The notes: generated by a model from the letters alone, not told the origin. Positions 34,081 through 43,602 are shown, numbered from the stretch's first letter. The stretch: DNA of 64,000 nucleotides from Dongia_B sp964406155 (GCA_964406155.1 CAYOQR010000006.1:62001-126000), one strand, 5' to 3'. Numbers and translations: made by a program.

Positions 34081-35457
34081 TCATGGCAACATCTTGCCGG
34101 GATTCATGATGTTCTGAGGATCGAGGGCCGCCTTGATGGCGCGCATCGCCGCCAAGGCGGGATCGCCAAGTTCCCGTCGCATGAACTTACGCTTGCCGAG
34201 GCCGACACCATGTTCGCCCGTGCAGGTACCATCCATGGCAATCGCACGTTCCGCCAGACGCTCGCTGATCCGCTCGGCTTCACGGACCTCAATAGGATCG
34301 TTTTCGTTGAACATGATATAGAGATGGAAATTGCCATCGCCGACATGGCCCACCAATGGGGCGATCAGCGTCGACTTGTCGAGCTCAGCCTTGGTTTCGT
34401 CGATGCATTCCACAAGACGCGAGATCGGGACGCAGACATCTGTCGACATGCCAACGGCACCGGGCTTCAGCAGTTTCGAGGCGTAGACCGCCATATGCCG
34501 CGCATGCCAAAGGGCGCGTCGCTCCTCCTCCGTGTTCGCCCATTTGAAACCGCCGCCGCCATTCGCTTCGGCCAAGCCACGGACGATCTCGATCTCGGCG
34601 GCGACACCCTTGGGGTTGCCGGCGAATTCTAGAAACAGCATCGGCTGTTCGGGAAAATCCGTCTGGCAGTACATGTTGATGGCCCTGAGCTGCACCTCGT
34701 CGGCCACTTCGATCCGCGACATCGCGACGCCGCATTGCAGCGTCTCGACCACGGTACGCACCGCGCTCTGCAGGTCCGGAAAGCTGCAGATGGCGGCGGA
34801 AACCTGTTCGGGAATGCCGACCAGACGCAGATTGATTTCAGTGATGATGCCAAGCGTCCCTTCGGATCCGACGAAGAGGCGGGTCAGGTCATATCCCGCC
34901 GACGACTTCTTGGCGCGCTGGCCGGTGCGCAGCACGGAACCATTGGGCAGAACGGCCCGCAGCGAGAGCACCATGTCCTTCATGGTGCCGTAGCGCACCG
35001 CATTGGTTCCCGATGCACGGGTCGAGGTCATGCCACCGAAAGTGGCCTCTCCAGCCGGATCGACCGGAAAGAAAAGGCCCTGATCACGGATATGATCGTT
35101 GAGCTGGAGGCGAGTCACGCCTGGCTGCACCGTGCAATCCATGTCATCGGTCCGGACGGACAGGATCTCGCGCATACCGCTGACATCGATCGAGATGCCA
35201 CCTTGTACCGCCTGAATCTGGCCTTCCACGGAGGTTCCGGCACCGAAGGGGATGATCGGCGTCGCGTGTTCGGCGCAGATGCCGACGGCGCGCGCCACCT
35301 CTTCTTCGGACAATGCGAAAAATACCGCGTCCGGCAAGGCTGCCGGGTGCCAGGATTCACCGTGACCATGTTGATGGCGGATGTTCTCGCTGGTGCTCAC
35401 CCGCTCGCCGAACAACGCCTGCAGCGCCTGAACTGTCTTGCCTCTGTTTGTCGTCAT
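34081..35457 (-). CDS. FAD-linked 2-hydroxy acid/D-lactate dehydrogenase (GlcD/DLD family)
   Basis: 458 aa flavoprotein of the PCMH (VAO) fold. FAD-binding loop PFGAGTSVEGQIQAVQGGISIDVSGM, then GEATFGGMTSTRASGTNAVRYGTM. The C-terminal APLVGHVGDGNFHLYIMF and TCTGEHGVGLGKRKFM carry the histidines and acid residues of the hydroxy-acid site. It probably oxidises a D-2-hydroxy acid to a 2-oxoacid, passing electrons to cytochrome or quinone. First gene of the 35457-30532 unit; a shared 16-bp motif lies in its upstream region. Confidence 0.87.
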   Translation of the reverse strand: MTTNRGKTVQALQALFGERVSTSENIRHQHGHGESWHPAALPDAVFFALSEEEVARAVGICAEHATPIIPFGAGTSVEGQIQAVQGGISIDVSGMREILSVRTDDMDCTVQPGVTRLQLNDHIRDQGLFFPVDPAGEATFGGMTSTRASGTNAVRYGTMKDMVLSLRAVLPNGSVLRTGQRAKKSSAGYDLTRLFVGSEGTLGIITEINLRLVGIPEQVSAAICSFPDLQSAVRTVVETLQCGVAMSRIEVADEVQLRAINMYCQTDFPEQPMLFLEFAGNPKGVAAEIEIVRGLAEANGGGGFKWANTEEERRALWHARHMAVYASKLLKPGAVGMSTDVCVPISRLVECIDETKAELDKSTLIAPLVGHVGDGNFHLYIMFNENDPIEVREAERISERLAERAIAMDGTCTGEHGVGLGKRKFMRRELGDPALAAMRAIKAALDPQNIMNPGKMLP

Positions 35458-36003
35458 GCCGCCATCCCCGACTTAGCAAATTGCAGTTAGAGCGCGCTGC
35501 GGCACGAAAATCAATCCGCTATGCGTCGGCAGGCGGGGAAACCCTGCCCGAGAAGCTGACAGCCTCGATTGTATCGGATGAGCTAGGCACGCGTTCCACG
35601 CGTGATCACGTTGGATCTTCACGACCCTCTTTCCTCCCTGACACCCATGCCATGGTTCATTGCCACGGTCGTTACTGGGATCGGCTCAGCGGCTCTTCAG
35701 CTCTTCTCGTCCCCGATGATTAGGGAAATCTTAGCGCCAGCAGGTGATTTGTAAATACATAAAAAAACTGCTCCGATTTCCATCAACCAGGATTATCAAG
35801 ACTCAGTTCCGCTCAAGCATCATCACAAATGGCAGATAAATAAATAACTTATGCAGCATAGTGGCAACTTCGAGGCGCGGCACCGGTATGGATTTTATCG
35901 CATCTCGCTCATCGCATGATCGACAATGGAGATATTATCCGTACAATCACTGCCGGTGGATTGCGCACACGCCTCGAGCCACCAACCGGGAGAAGGGGAA
36001 GAT
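35458..36003. other. divergent intergenic region with AT-rich core
   Basis: 546 bases between the GlcD-type gene (minus) and the aminotransferase (plus). The centre (about 35740-35860) is markedly A+T-rich and probably holds the promoters of both units. No gene or terminator is seen. The TTTGTAAATACATAAA motif lies at 35748-35763. Confidence 0.6.
35748..35763. promoter_or_regulatory. 16-bp motif shared with 46435-46450 (candidate HutC operator)
   Basis: TTTGTAAATACATAAA contains the palindromic core TGTAAATACA, which matches seven of the eight bases of the published HutC-subfamily pattern GTMTAKAC. A copy differing at one base lies upstream of the binding-protein gene at 44824. The HutC protein at 38319 is the likely reader. 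Confidence 0.5.
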
Positions 36004-37128
36004 ATGAAAACGAACGAGACTTTAGTCCGCCACGAAGTCAAATCCCTGCCGATCTATAATGCCGGCCTGCATCCGGCCAAGCTGAAGCGTCAGCTTGGCC
36101 TTGACCGTGTGGTCAAACTCGACAGCAACGAAAATCCGTTCGGCCCGTCACCCTATGCGGCCGAGGCAGTGCGGGCCGCCGCATCCGATCTCTTCCGCTA
36201 CCCGGATCGCGAAGAAACGAAATTGCGCAACCTCCTGGCGACACGGCTCGACATGCCCGCCGGACATTTCGCTTTCGGCAACGGGTCGGAAGATCTGATC
36301 GGCGTGATCTATCGCATGGTCTTGCGCCCAGGCGACAAGGTCACGACCACGGTGCCGAGTTTCGGCCTGCACCAGATTTGCGCCCAGGTCCTCGGCGCCG
36401 ATGCCACGCTGATCCCGTTCGATCTGGATTGGCGCTTCCCGGTCGACGCGCTCATCGCCAATCTGGCGACACATCCGCGCATCCTTATTCTGTCGAGCCC
36501 CAGCAATCCGGTCGGCGCCGCTCTGGCGAATGAGGATCTCGACCGCATCATTGCCGCCACGCCACCGGAAACCCTGCTCATTCTCGATGAAGCATATATC
36601 GAATACATGGACCCGGCAGCCTATGTCGACACGCTCGGCAAGCTGAAGGCGCATGGCGGCCCCTGGATCATCCTCCGCACCTTCTCCAAGGCCTATGGCC
36701 TTGCCGCCCTGCGCATCGGCTATGGCATCGCTTCGTCGGTGGATTTCATTGAGAATCTCTACAAAGTCCGCTCACCCTTTTCAGTCAACGCCGCAGCCCT
36801 CGCGGCGGCGGCGGCGGCCTATGCCGATGAAGCTCACCTTATTCATGTGACGGGCGAGATCCGCAGGGAACGCGCGGCGCTGGCGGCGGCGCTCACGGCC
36901 CATGGCTACAAACTGGCTCCCTCCCAGGCCAATTTCCTTTTTATCGATACCCGCCGCGACGGCGCCGCTGTCGTGGCCGGCCTCCGTGCCAAGGGCGTCC
37001 TGGTCAAACCGTGGTTGGAGTCCGGCTATCAGCGTTTCATCCGCGTCACGGTCGGCAAAAGCGAGGAAAACAATGCCTTCCTCGCCGCCCTGGACAGGGT
37101 TGCAGCGACCATTGCCGCCGCATCCTGA
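36004..37128 (+). CDS. histidinol-phosphate aminotransferase-like class I/II aminotransferase
   Basis: 374 aa PLP enzyme. HisC landmarks: KLDSNENPFGPSP near the N-terminus, LILDEAYIEYMDP and the Schiff-base lysine in RTFSKAYGLAALRIGYG, and a C-terminal arginine in QRFIRVTVGK. Start ATG 36004 (AGGGGAAGAT upstream) rather than the frame start at 35926. Placement among catabolic genes and a HutC regulator suggests transamination of an amino acid substrate rather than histidine synthesis, but the fold alone does not tell these apart. Confidence 0.8.
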   Translation: MKTNETLVRHEVKSLPIYNAGLHPAKLKRQLGLDRVVKLDSNENPFGPSPYAAEAVRAAASDLFRYPDREETKLRNLLATRLDMPAGHFAFGNGSEDLIGVIYRMVLRPGDKVTTTVPSFGLHQICAQVLGADATLIPFDLDWRFPVDALIANLATHPRILILSSPSNPVGAALANEDLDRIIAATPPETLLILDEAYIEYMDPAAYVDTLGKLKAHGGPWIILRTFSKAYGLAALRIGYGIASSVDFIENLYKVRSPFSVNAAALAAAAAAYADEAHLIHVTGEIRRERAALAAALTAHGYKLAPSQANFLFIDTRRDGAAVVAGLRAKGVLVKPWLESGYQRFIRVTVGKSEENNAFLAALDRVAATIAAAS

Positions 37129-37156
37129 GACGCCCCGCAGCCACCCTCGATATCGC

Positions 37157-38179
37157 TCACCGCAAATCGGCGAGTTCGGCGCGGGACAGCGGGCGTACCA
37201 CCGTCGCGAGGATCGAGCCGGCCTGGCAGGTCACCGGCGCCCGCCGCATCATCACGCGGCCATCCGTATCGAAGGTAAGCTGGCGCGGCGCGCGGCCAGG
37301 TTCGTCAAGATCATAGATCCAGCCTGCACAGTCACCGCGCCGCACCTCGCTGCCAACCTCGCAGGCCGGCTCGAACAGGCCGGCTTCCGGGGCGAGGACC
37401 AGGCCGTCCGGATCGCTGGTGACATATTGGGTTCCCGGCGCCGCCATCTCCTTGCGCTGACGCCAGACGCCGGTGCAATGCAGGATATTGCGGATGCCGC
37501 TGCGGACGGTTGCCAGGGAAGTCAGATTGAGAATGCCGCCACCGCCGAATTCGGAGGACAGAAAGGGTACCTTGCACGCCAGCACAGCCTGATCGAAATC
37601 GCCGGTGCAATCGCCTGCCGGCACCGCATAGGTCATCGGCGCCCCCAGCCACTCGGCCATGTCGATCGTCGCCGACCGCAAGGCCGGATCGGCCGACAGG
37701 GAGAGGTAAGCGAGGTCCCGATAGATGCCGGTCGTGCCGCCGGAATGCAGGTCGAGCACGAAATTGCACTGCGGCACGAGGCGCTCCATGACGAAGCCGG
37801 CAAGCGCCTTGGTCGGGCCCTGATCGACGGCACCGGGAAACGCCCGATTGAGATTGCCCCCATCCAGGGGCGACACCCTGGCCGCCGCCCGCACCGCCGG
37901 TGCATTGAAGGCCGGCAACAGAATGATGCGGCCCGTGACCTCATCGAGCGGAATGCGATGCGCCAGGCTGCGCAAGGCGATCTGGCCTTCATATTCGTCG
38001 CCATGGACACCGGCCGAGAGCAGCACTGTCGGTCCCGCACCGTTCCGGAGCACGATGATCGGCACCGGGATCAAGGCCGCAGCATGCTCATTGTCCGAAT
38101 GGTCGAGATAGATATTGCCGGCGTGAAGGCCCTCGCCTTCGATCTCGACCCGGCAACGCACGGGACCGTACGCATCCAT
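37157..38179 (-). CDS. succinylglutamate desuccinylase/aspartoacylase-family deacylase (DoeB-like)
   Basis: 340 aa zinc-dependent amidohydrolase of the AstE/ASPA (M14-like) family. The zinc ligands are visible as H and E in SAGVHGDEYEGQ and the later histidine in FVLDLHSGGTTG; the NLNRAFPG motif places substrate. The best-known relatives with this architecture deacetylate N-alpha-acetyl-diaminobutyrate (DoeB, ectoine catabolism) or are putative deacylases. ATG 38179 has GGAGG 10 nt upstream; a longer frame runs to 38266. It converges with the aminotransferase and diverges from hutC. Confidence 0.8.
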   Translation of the reverse strand: MDAYGPVRCRVEIEGEGLHAGNIYLDHSDNEHAAALIPVPIIVLRNGAGPTVLLSAGVHGDEYEGQIALRSLAHRIPLDEVTGRIILLPAFNAPAVRAAARVSPLDGGNLNRAFPGAVDQGPTKALAGFVMERLVPQCNFVLDLHSGGTTGIYRDLAYLSLSADPALRSATIDMAEWLGAPMTYAVPAGDCTGDFDQAVLACKVPFLSSEFGGGGILNLTSLATVRSGIRNILHCTGVWRQRKEMAAPGTQYVTSDPDGLVLAPEAGLFEPACEVGSEVRRGDCAGWIYDLDEPGRAPRQLTFDTDGRVMMRRAPVTCQAGSILATVVRPLSRAELADLR

Positions 38180-38318
38180 TGTTCTTGTTCCTCCACAGGT
38201 TACGCCATGTTTCGTCGCTGTATGTGATCCTAGATAACCGCCGAGCCTAAAGCGACCCGGCTGCATTCACTGAACAACCACACCCCCGATTCAACCACAG
38301 AAATGTCTGGCCAACACG

Positions 38319-39065
38319 ATGCAGAAGCCACCGAAATTCATCCTGGATGGACAAGGCCCCCTCTTTAAGCAGATCGGGCGCGCCGTCACCGAGCAGATCC
38401 TGAAGGGACATTACAAGCAGGGCGAAAGATTGCCGTCGGAGGCCGAGCTGACGGACATTTTCTCGACCTCGCGCCAGACGGTGAACAAGGCGATCAGCGA
38501 ATTGGCCAAGCACGGCCTGGTCGAACGGAACCGCCGTGCCGGAACAGTGGTCTCCTGGCAGTTCCAAGAGCGCTTCGTTCTGCCGCTGAAGGATGTTGCC
38601 GACGAACTCAAGCAGACCAGCCAGATCTACGAATACCGCATTCTCGACCGCAAGATCGTGCAGAACGGCAAAAATGCCATCTTCTGGTCGGCCCTGCCCG
38701 CCCGCAGCAAGCTGCTCTACCTTGAAACCATCCATCTTGCTAACGGCCTGCCGGTGCAATTGGAGACGCGCTACATCAACTGCGATGCCTTTCCCGGCGT
38801 CGAAAAGGAAACCTTCGCCGAGCTCTCGCCCAGCAAATGGCTGCTGATCAACATTCCATGGTCGGAAGTCGATCACACGATCCGGGCAGCCAATGCGACC
38901 GAGGAACTGGCCCGCAAACTCGGGGTCAAGGTCGGCACGTCATGCCTTGTCGTCGACCGCCAGACCTTCCATCGCGGCAAACCGATCACCTTCGTGCACA
39001 TCGTCTATCCCGGCGACCGGTTTTCCATCAAAGGCAGTTTCAGTCTCGAAACCGGGCAAGAATAA
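38319..39065 (+). CDS. GntR/UTRA repressor, HutC type
   Basis: 248 aa. N-terminal GntR winged helix (PLFKQIGRAVTEQILKGHYKQGERLPSEAELTDIFSTSRQTVNKAISEL) and C-terminal UTRA effector domain. The UTRA tail PWSEVDHTIRAANATEELAR followed by VVDRQTFHRGKPITFVHIVYPGDRF is close to histidine-utilisation repressor HutC. No hut catabolic genes are in the window, so it may respond to another imidazole or amino acid ligand. Candidate operators are the TTTGTAAATRCATAAA sites. Confidence 0.85.
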   Translation: MQKPPKFILDGQGPLFKQIGRAVTEQILKGHYKQGERLPSEAELTDIFSTSRQTVNKAISELAKHGLVERNRRAGTVVSWQFQERFVLPLKDVADELKQTSQIYEYRILDRKIVQNGKNAIFWSALPARSKLLYLETIHLANGLPVQLETRYINCDAFPGVEKETFAELSPSKWLLINIPWSEVDHTIRAANATEELARKLGVKVGTSCLVVDRQTFHRGKPITFVHIVYPGDRFSIKGSFSLETGQE

Positions 39066-39146
39066 AACCTGCCTGGAATGAAACCGGCCGGCGCCCTGAT
39101 CTCCCGTTCCGGAGCTGCGGCACCACCGGTCATCGTCGGGCCCAAG

Positions 39147-40190
39147 TCACTCCGCGGCCTGACCCAGGCTGCGCCCCTCTTCCGCGATCAAACGCGCGAG
39201 GCTGCGACGGAAGCGCAGGGGACCGCCATCGATCGCCAGATCGATATTCGGTGTCCGCTTGTTATCGAGGCCACGCTGCACCGCGTTCAGCACCACCTTG
39301 TCTTCATTGAAGGCTGCCTGCACACCGTCGGACATGAATTTCGAGGTTTCCGCGCAATCCGGCCGCACATTCCGCATCTGGAACCAGTAATAGCGCGTCT
39401 GCTTTTCATTGACAGGCGTCATGAAATTATAGGAATCCATTACGAAAGTATCCGGCGGCAACGGCTTATCCGGGCCGCCCTTCCCCACCGGTGTGAAGAT
39501 CGCCTTGATCAGCGCCAGGCTGGGATAGCGCACTTCATAGCGCTGCTCCCGGTCCGCCCGGCCCTCGAACGGCACCAGCGGCTGGTAGAGCGGTGCCACC
39601 GTGCGATCATACATCCAGCGCGACACCACGACGCCACGATCCGAGACATCGACCGTCACCGGCGTATCCTCGCAGGCCGCCTCGCCGAAGGAGCTCTGAT
39701 GCACCCAGGAGACATGGCTGGGATCGAGAAGATTGTCGGTCACCAGCAGGTAGTTGCAGTCCAGCTCCATCACCGGGCCGGTATTGCGTCCCCAATTGGG
39801 ATCGTCGAAATGCTCCACATGAAAGATCTTGTCGGGATCCGCGAGAGCCGGATCGCCCATCCAGATCCAGACCAGCCCCCATCTGTCGGCCACCGGATAG
39901 CTGCGCACCCGAGCACCCGTCGGGATGCGGCTCTGCCCCGGCACCCGCACGCAACTACCCGAGCAGTCGAAGGTCAGGCCGTGATATCCGCATTCCACCG
40001 TGTCGCCCTTCAGGCGTCCCATGGACAGCGGCAGCTTGCGATGCGGACATGCATCTTCAAGCGCTACCGGATCACCGTTCTCGGTCCGGTAGAGCACCAC
40101 TTGCTCACCGAGAATCTCCGTGCTGCGCAGCTCCCGGGTCACCTCATGGCCCCAGGCGGCGACATACCAGGACATGTTTCGAAGATACAT
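39147..40190 (-). CDS. Rieske oxygenase, vanillate O-demethylase-like (VanA family)
   Basis: 347 aa oxygenase subunit. Rieske [2Fe-2S] ligands are in DACPHRKLPLSMG (C-x-H) and ECGYHGLTF (C-x2-H); the mononuclear iron site is NLLDPSHVSWVH. VanA-type enzymes demethylate methoxy-aromatics or N-methyl compounds using an FNR-ferredoxin reductase; the reductase at 46639 could serve. GGGAG lies 8 nt upstream of the ATG. It is divergent from a LysR gene, its probable regulator. Confidence 0.87.
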   Translation of the reverse strand: MYLRNMSWYVAAWGHEVTRELRSTEILGEQVVLYRTENGDPVALEDACPHRKLPLSMGRLKGDTVECGYHGLTFDCSGSCVRVPGQSRIPTGARVRSYPVADRWGLVWIWMGDPALADPDKIFHVEHFDDPNWGRNTGPVMELDCNYLLVTDNLLDPSHVSWVHQSSFGEAACEDTPVTVDVSDRGVVVSRWMYDRTVAPLYQPLVPFEGRADREQRYEVRYPSLALIKAIFTPVGKGGPDKPLPPDTFVMDSYNFMTPVNEKQTRYYWFQMRNVRPDCAETSKFMSDGVQAAFNEDKVVLNAVQRGLDNKRTPNIDLAIDGGPLRFRRSLARLIAEEGRSLGQAAE

Positions 40191-40338
40191 GGCGCTTCTC
40201 CCTGACGCTGGTCTTCACACTGGCCTTCACAATGGGCAGCTTCCCGGCCGTCTTCCCGATCAGCGGCCGGCCAACTGCTCTTATTGACCATGATAACTAA
40301 CATCGAACTCGCAAAAAATTCAGAAATCCGGCAGAATT

Positions 40339-40357
40339 GTTTTAGTTTATCTAAAAC
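40339..40357. promoter_or_regulatory. LysR-type operator between the VanA-like and lysR genes
   Basis: GTTTTAG-TTTAT-CTAAAAC, a perfect 7-bp-arm inverted repeat with 5-bp spacer, holding a TTAG-N5-CTAA box, 24 bp before the lysR start. It fits autoregulation plus control of the divergent oxygenase gene. Confidence 0.6.
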
Positions 40358-40380
40358 ATCCCGAAGATCGGGAGGGCAAT

Positions 40381-41289
40381 ATGGCAGGCCGGCTGCCGCC
40401 CTTGCGGGCGCTGGAAGTCTTTGAAGCGGTATGCCGTCACGGCGGGGTAACTCGGGCCGGCAGCGAGCTCGGCATCTCGCCCGGCGCGGTCAGCCAGCAA
40501 CTTCGCCTGCTTGAGGATCATCTCGGCCAGCAGCTTTTCAGCCGGCAAAGCCGCCAATTGGAGCTGACCGAACCGGCGCGCGCCTATTTCGACCTGATCT
40601 TCGATGGTTTCGAGCGGCTGCGCGATGCGCAAAAGGTCTTGAACCGCAATCGCGATTTCGAAGGCTTGGCGATCAGCGCATTGCCCTCGCTGCTGCTGAA
40701 ATGGCTGGCGCCGCGGGCCTATGCCTGGCTGCAGACGCGCCCCTATATCGATCTGCGGCTCGAAAGCACCCATCGCGAGATCCCGCCATCGGATGGCCCT
40801 GTCGACTTCCGGCTGACCTATGGCCGCAGCGTCGTGCAGTTGCCGCATCTTGCCGAGCTCTTCACCGACAGCGTGGTGCCGGTGGCAAGCCCCAGGCTGA
40901 TCGGCACCGGCGGTGCGCAGATGACGCCGGCAACCATTGCCCGCCTGCCGCTCGTTCATATCGATTGGCGGCCGGATCACCCGAACGGTCCGACCTGGGC
41001 GGACTGGTTCAAAAGCACCGGCACGCGATATCGCGAAGTCGCGACGACGGAGATCTATTCGCTCTCGAGCGTCGCCCTGGATGCCGCCATCGCTGGCAAG
41101 GGAGTTGCCCTGGGCCAGCGCAGCTTCATCGCCGAAGACCTACAGGCCGGCCGCCTGGTTCAGCTCTCCGATCGTGCCCTGCCCATGCCAGCCCCCTATC
41201 TCGTCGCCTGGACCGATACTGCCTTGCGCAAGCCGGGCGCCCGTGAATTTCTCGACTGGCTGGTCACCGAGGCCACGGCGTTCCGCTAG
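40381..41289 (+). CDS. LysR-family regulator, GcvA subgroup
   Basis: 302 aa. N-terminal helix-turn-helix (PLRALEVFEAVCRHGGVTRAGSELGISPGAVSQQLRLLEDHLG), followed by the LysR substrate-binding domain. FVTSFPSL-type opening is replaced by AISALPSLLLKWLAPRAY, typical of the GcvA subgroup. GGGAGG is just upstream of ATG. Likely regulator of the divergent Rieske oxygenase at 39147. Confidence 0.88.
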   Translation: MAGRLPPLRALEVFEAVCRHGGVTRAGSELGISPGAVSQQLRLLEDHLGQQLFSRQSRQLELTEPARAYFDLIFDGFERLRDAQKVLNRNRDFEGLAISALPSLLLKWLAPRAYAWLQTRPYIDLRLESTHREIPPSDGPVDFRLTYGRSVVQLPHLAELFTDSVVPVASPRLIGTGGAQMTPATIARLPLVHIDWRPDHPNGPTWADWFKSTGTRYREVATTEIYSLSSVALDAAIAGKGVALGQRSFIAEDLQAGRLVQLSDRALPMPAPYLVAWTDTALRKPGAREFLDWLVTEATAFR

Positions 41290-41325
41290 GACACGATGGT
41301 GAAGCCGGTTACCGGTCTCACCCGA

Positions 41326-42231
41326 TCACACAGAGTCCGGATGCGATAATTCCGCGCGAATGCAAGCGGCGAGGGCGCGGCCGGGCGGTGTCAGGGCTGC
41401 CCGATCCGGCCAGGCGATGACGACACCCTGCCGGACACGGGTTCCGGTGATCGGCTTGCGCACCACGCGCTTGCCGTCATAGGCGCGGTCACTCTGGCGC
41501 TTGGTCACGAGAACCGAGCTGCCGAGCCCATTGGCGACCATGCCGAACACCATCTCCAGGCTGCGGGTCCGGTGTGCGATACGCGGCTCGATGCCCTCGG
41601 CGCGAAAGACCGACAGCAGAAAATCGCGGCTGAGCGGCAGATCGACGAGAATAAAAGGTTCCTCCGCGAGATCGCGAACCGACACGGCGCGCCGCGATGC
41701 CAAAGGATGCCGCAGGGGCAGCAGGGCATAAGGCGACAGTTGCGCCACTTTCTCGGTCTGGATGTGCGCACCGATCTCCACGTCATATGACAAAGCGAGC
41801 TCGATCCGCCCGGCATCGATCAGCCGGTTCAGCTCGCCGAGATCCGCTTCGACCGGCGCGACGGTGACCTTCGGATAGAGCTGCGCCATGCGCCGCAGGA
41901 TGCCCGGCACATATTGCGGCCCGAGCGTCGTGAAATATCCAAAGGCGATATGTCCAGCCGGCTCGCCTTCGTCTTCGCCCCCCCGTTCGAAGGCCGCCAG
42001 TGAGGCTGCCAGCTCGCGCGCCTCGGGCAATTTGCGCTGCCCGAACGAGGTCGGGACCAGGCCTTTCGCCGGCAGACGCTGGAACAACGCATGCCCGAAG
42101 ATCTCTTCAAGCTCCTTGATCGCCACCGAGACCGAGGGCTGCGACAGGTTGAGCGCCCGAGCGGCCCCCGCCGTGCTGCCGGCCTCGGCGACGGCCAGGA
42201 ACGCGCGCAGATGCCGGATCGTGATGGATAT
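41326..42231 (-). CDS. LysR-family regulator with apparent ATA start
   Basis: About 301 aa. From 42231 the frame gives a complete LysR N-terminus (ITIRHLRAFLAVAEAGSTAGAARALNLSQPSVSVAIKELEEIFG) and effector domain (GHIAFGYFTTLGPQYVPGILRRM). The only conventional start downstream is GTG 42126, which would cut the helix-turn-helix in half. Upstream, an in-frame stop at 42241-42243 overlaps AGGAG, and 6 nt after it the codon is ATA. So either ATA initiates, a rare event, or one base is wrong. Divergent from the CoA-transferase gene, its likely target. Confidence 0.82.
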   Translation of the reverse strand: MSITIRHLRAFLAVAEAGSTAGAARALNLSQPSVSVAIKELEEIFGHALFQRLPAKGLVPTSFGQRKLPEARELAASLAAFERGGEDEGEPAGHIAFGYFTTLGPQYVPGILRRMAQLYPKVTVAPVEADLGELNRLIDAGRIELALSYDVEIGAHIQTEKVAQLSPYALLPLRHPLASRRAVSVRDLAEEPFILVDLPLSRDFLLSVFRAEGIEPRIAHRTRSLEMVFGMVANGLGSSVLVTKRQSDRAYDGKRVVRKPITGTRVRQGVVIAWPDRAALTPPGRALAACIRAELSHPDSV

Positions 42232-42243
42232 AGGAAACTCCTA

Positions 42244-42262
42244 TTGTTCAAATTAAGAACAA
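42244..42262. promoter_or_regulatory. LysR-type inverted repeat upstream of the CoA-transferase gene
   Basis: TTGTTC (42244-42249) and GAACAA (42257-42262) with a 7-bp spacer, immediately upstream of the lysR start and in the promoter zone of the plus-strand CoA-transferase gene. An A+T-rich stretch follows. Confidence 0.5.
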
Positions 42263-42324
42263 GTATTTTTACTTATAGCATGCGGCATGGATGATCGGCA
42301 GAGAAGTTTTGCAACGGATCTGCC

Positions 42325-43602
42325 ATGTCATCCTCGACCGCACACACACCCTCCTCGCATCCAGGCTCTCTTCCAGGCCCCGCCAGTTCAGGCCCCCTGA
42401 GCGGCGTCCGGGTTCTCGATTTCACCCGCGTCCTGTCCGGTCCTTTCTGCACGGCGCTGCTGGCCGATCTGGGGGCGGACGTCGTCAAGGTCGAGGCTCC
42501 CCAGGGTGACGACTACCGCCATATCGGCCCGTTCCGCGAAGGCGAGAGCGCCCTGTTTCAATTGGCCAATCGCAACAAGCGCGGCATCACCCTCGACCTG
42601 AAGCAGCCGGCGGCACAGCATCTCGCGCGCCGGCTGGCGCTCAGCGCCGATGTCGTGGTGGAGAATTTCCGCCCCGGTGTCGCCGCCCGGCTGGGGATCG
42701 GCTATGCCGAGCTTGCGGCGGAGAATCCCCGCCTGATCTATGCCAGCATTTCCGGTTTCGGTCAGAACGGGCCCAAGGCCGGCCTGCCGGCTTTCGACCT
42801 GGTGGCCCAGGCGATGTCGGGGATCATGGCGATGACCGGCGAGCCGGACGGGCCGCCCATGAAGGTCGGCGAATCGATCGGCGATCTCGCCGCCGGCCTG
42901 TTCGGGTCCTGGGCAATCCTGGCGGCTTTGTTCGAGCGCAGCCGAACCGGCCTTGGCCGGCAGCTCGATATCGCCATGGTGGATTCACTGGTGTCGCTCC
43001 TGCCGACCGCCGTCGCGCAATGGATGTTCGGTGCGGCCGCGCCCGGTCGCACCGGCAACCGGCATCCGCTCTCGACGCCCTTTGGCGCTTTCCGCGCCCG
43101 CGATGGTCATCTGATCATCTGCGTTCTCAATGCACCGCAATTCCAGCGTCTCGCCGATTGCATGCAACGGCCGGAGATCGCCACCGACCCGCGCTTCGCC
43201 AGCGATGAATTGCGGACCGCGAACGAACCGGCGCTGCGTACCGCCATCGAGGCCTGGCTGGATGGCCTCACCGTCGCTGAAGCGGTGGAGAAACTTGGCG
43301 CCGCCGGTATTCCGGCTTCCGCCATCGAAAGCGCCGCCGATGTCTTTTCGGGCGATCATGTCGCAAGCCGGTCACTGATCTCAACCGTCGAGCATCCGCG
43401 CCTCGGCGCCATCCCTGCCATGGAACAGCCGGTTCATTTCAGCGGACTCCAGCGAGGCAAGCAACGCCCCGCTCCCGCCCTGGGGCAGCACAATGACGCC
43501 GTCCTCGATCATTGGCTCGGGCTTTCCGCCGATGAAATCGCGGCCTTGACGGAATCGGGCGTCACCGGCCGCATGCCAAGCTTGGAGATGGCGCATGACT
43601 GA
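42325..43602 (+). CDS. CaiB/BaiF family III CoA-transferase
   Basis: 425 aa. Landmarks: VRVLDFTRVLSGPFCTALLADLGADVVKVE, NRNKRGITLDLK, VVVENFRPGVAARLG and the catalytic aspartate in GLPAFDLVAQAMSGIM. Such enzymes move CoA between a carboxylic acid and an acyl-CoA donor. The gene overlaps the acyl-CoA dehydrogenase gene by 8 bp, so the pair activates an acid and then desaturates it. The ATG lacks a strong ribosome site. Confidence 0.88.
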   Translation: MSSSTAHTPSSHPGSLPGPASSGPLSGVRVLDFTRVLSGPFCTALLADLGADVVKVEAPQGDDYRHIGPFREGESALFQLANRNKRGITLDLKQPAAQHLARRLALSADVVVENFRPGVAARLGIGYAELAAENPRLIYASISGFGQNGPKAGLPAFDLVAQAMSGIMAMTGEPDGPPMKVGESIGDLAAGLFGSWAILAALFERSRTGLGRQLDIAMVDSLVSLLPTAVAQWMFGAAAPGRTGNRHPLSTPFGAFRARDGHLIICVLNAPQFQRLADCMQRPEIATDPRFASDELRTANEPALRTAIEAWLDGLTVAEAVEKLGAAGIPASAIESAADVFSGDHVASRSLISTVEHPRLGAIPAMEQPVHFSGLQRGKQRPAPALGQHNDAVLDHWLGLSADEIAALTESGVTGRMPSLEMAHD

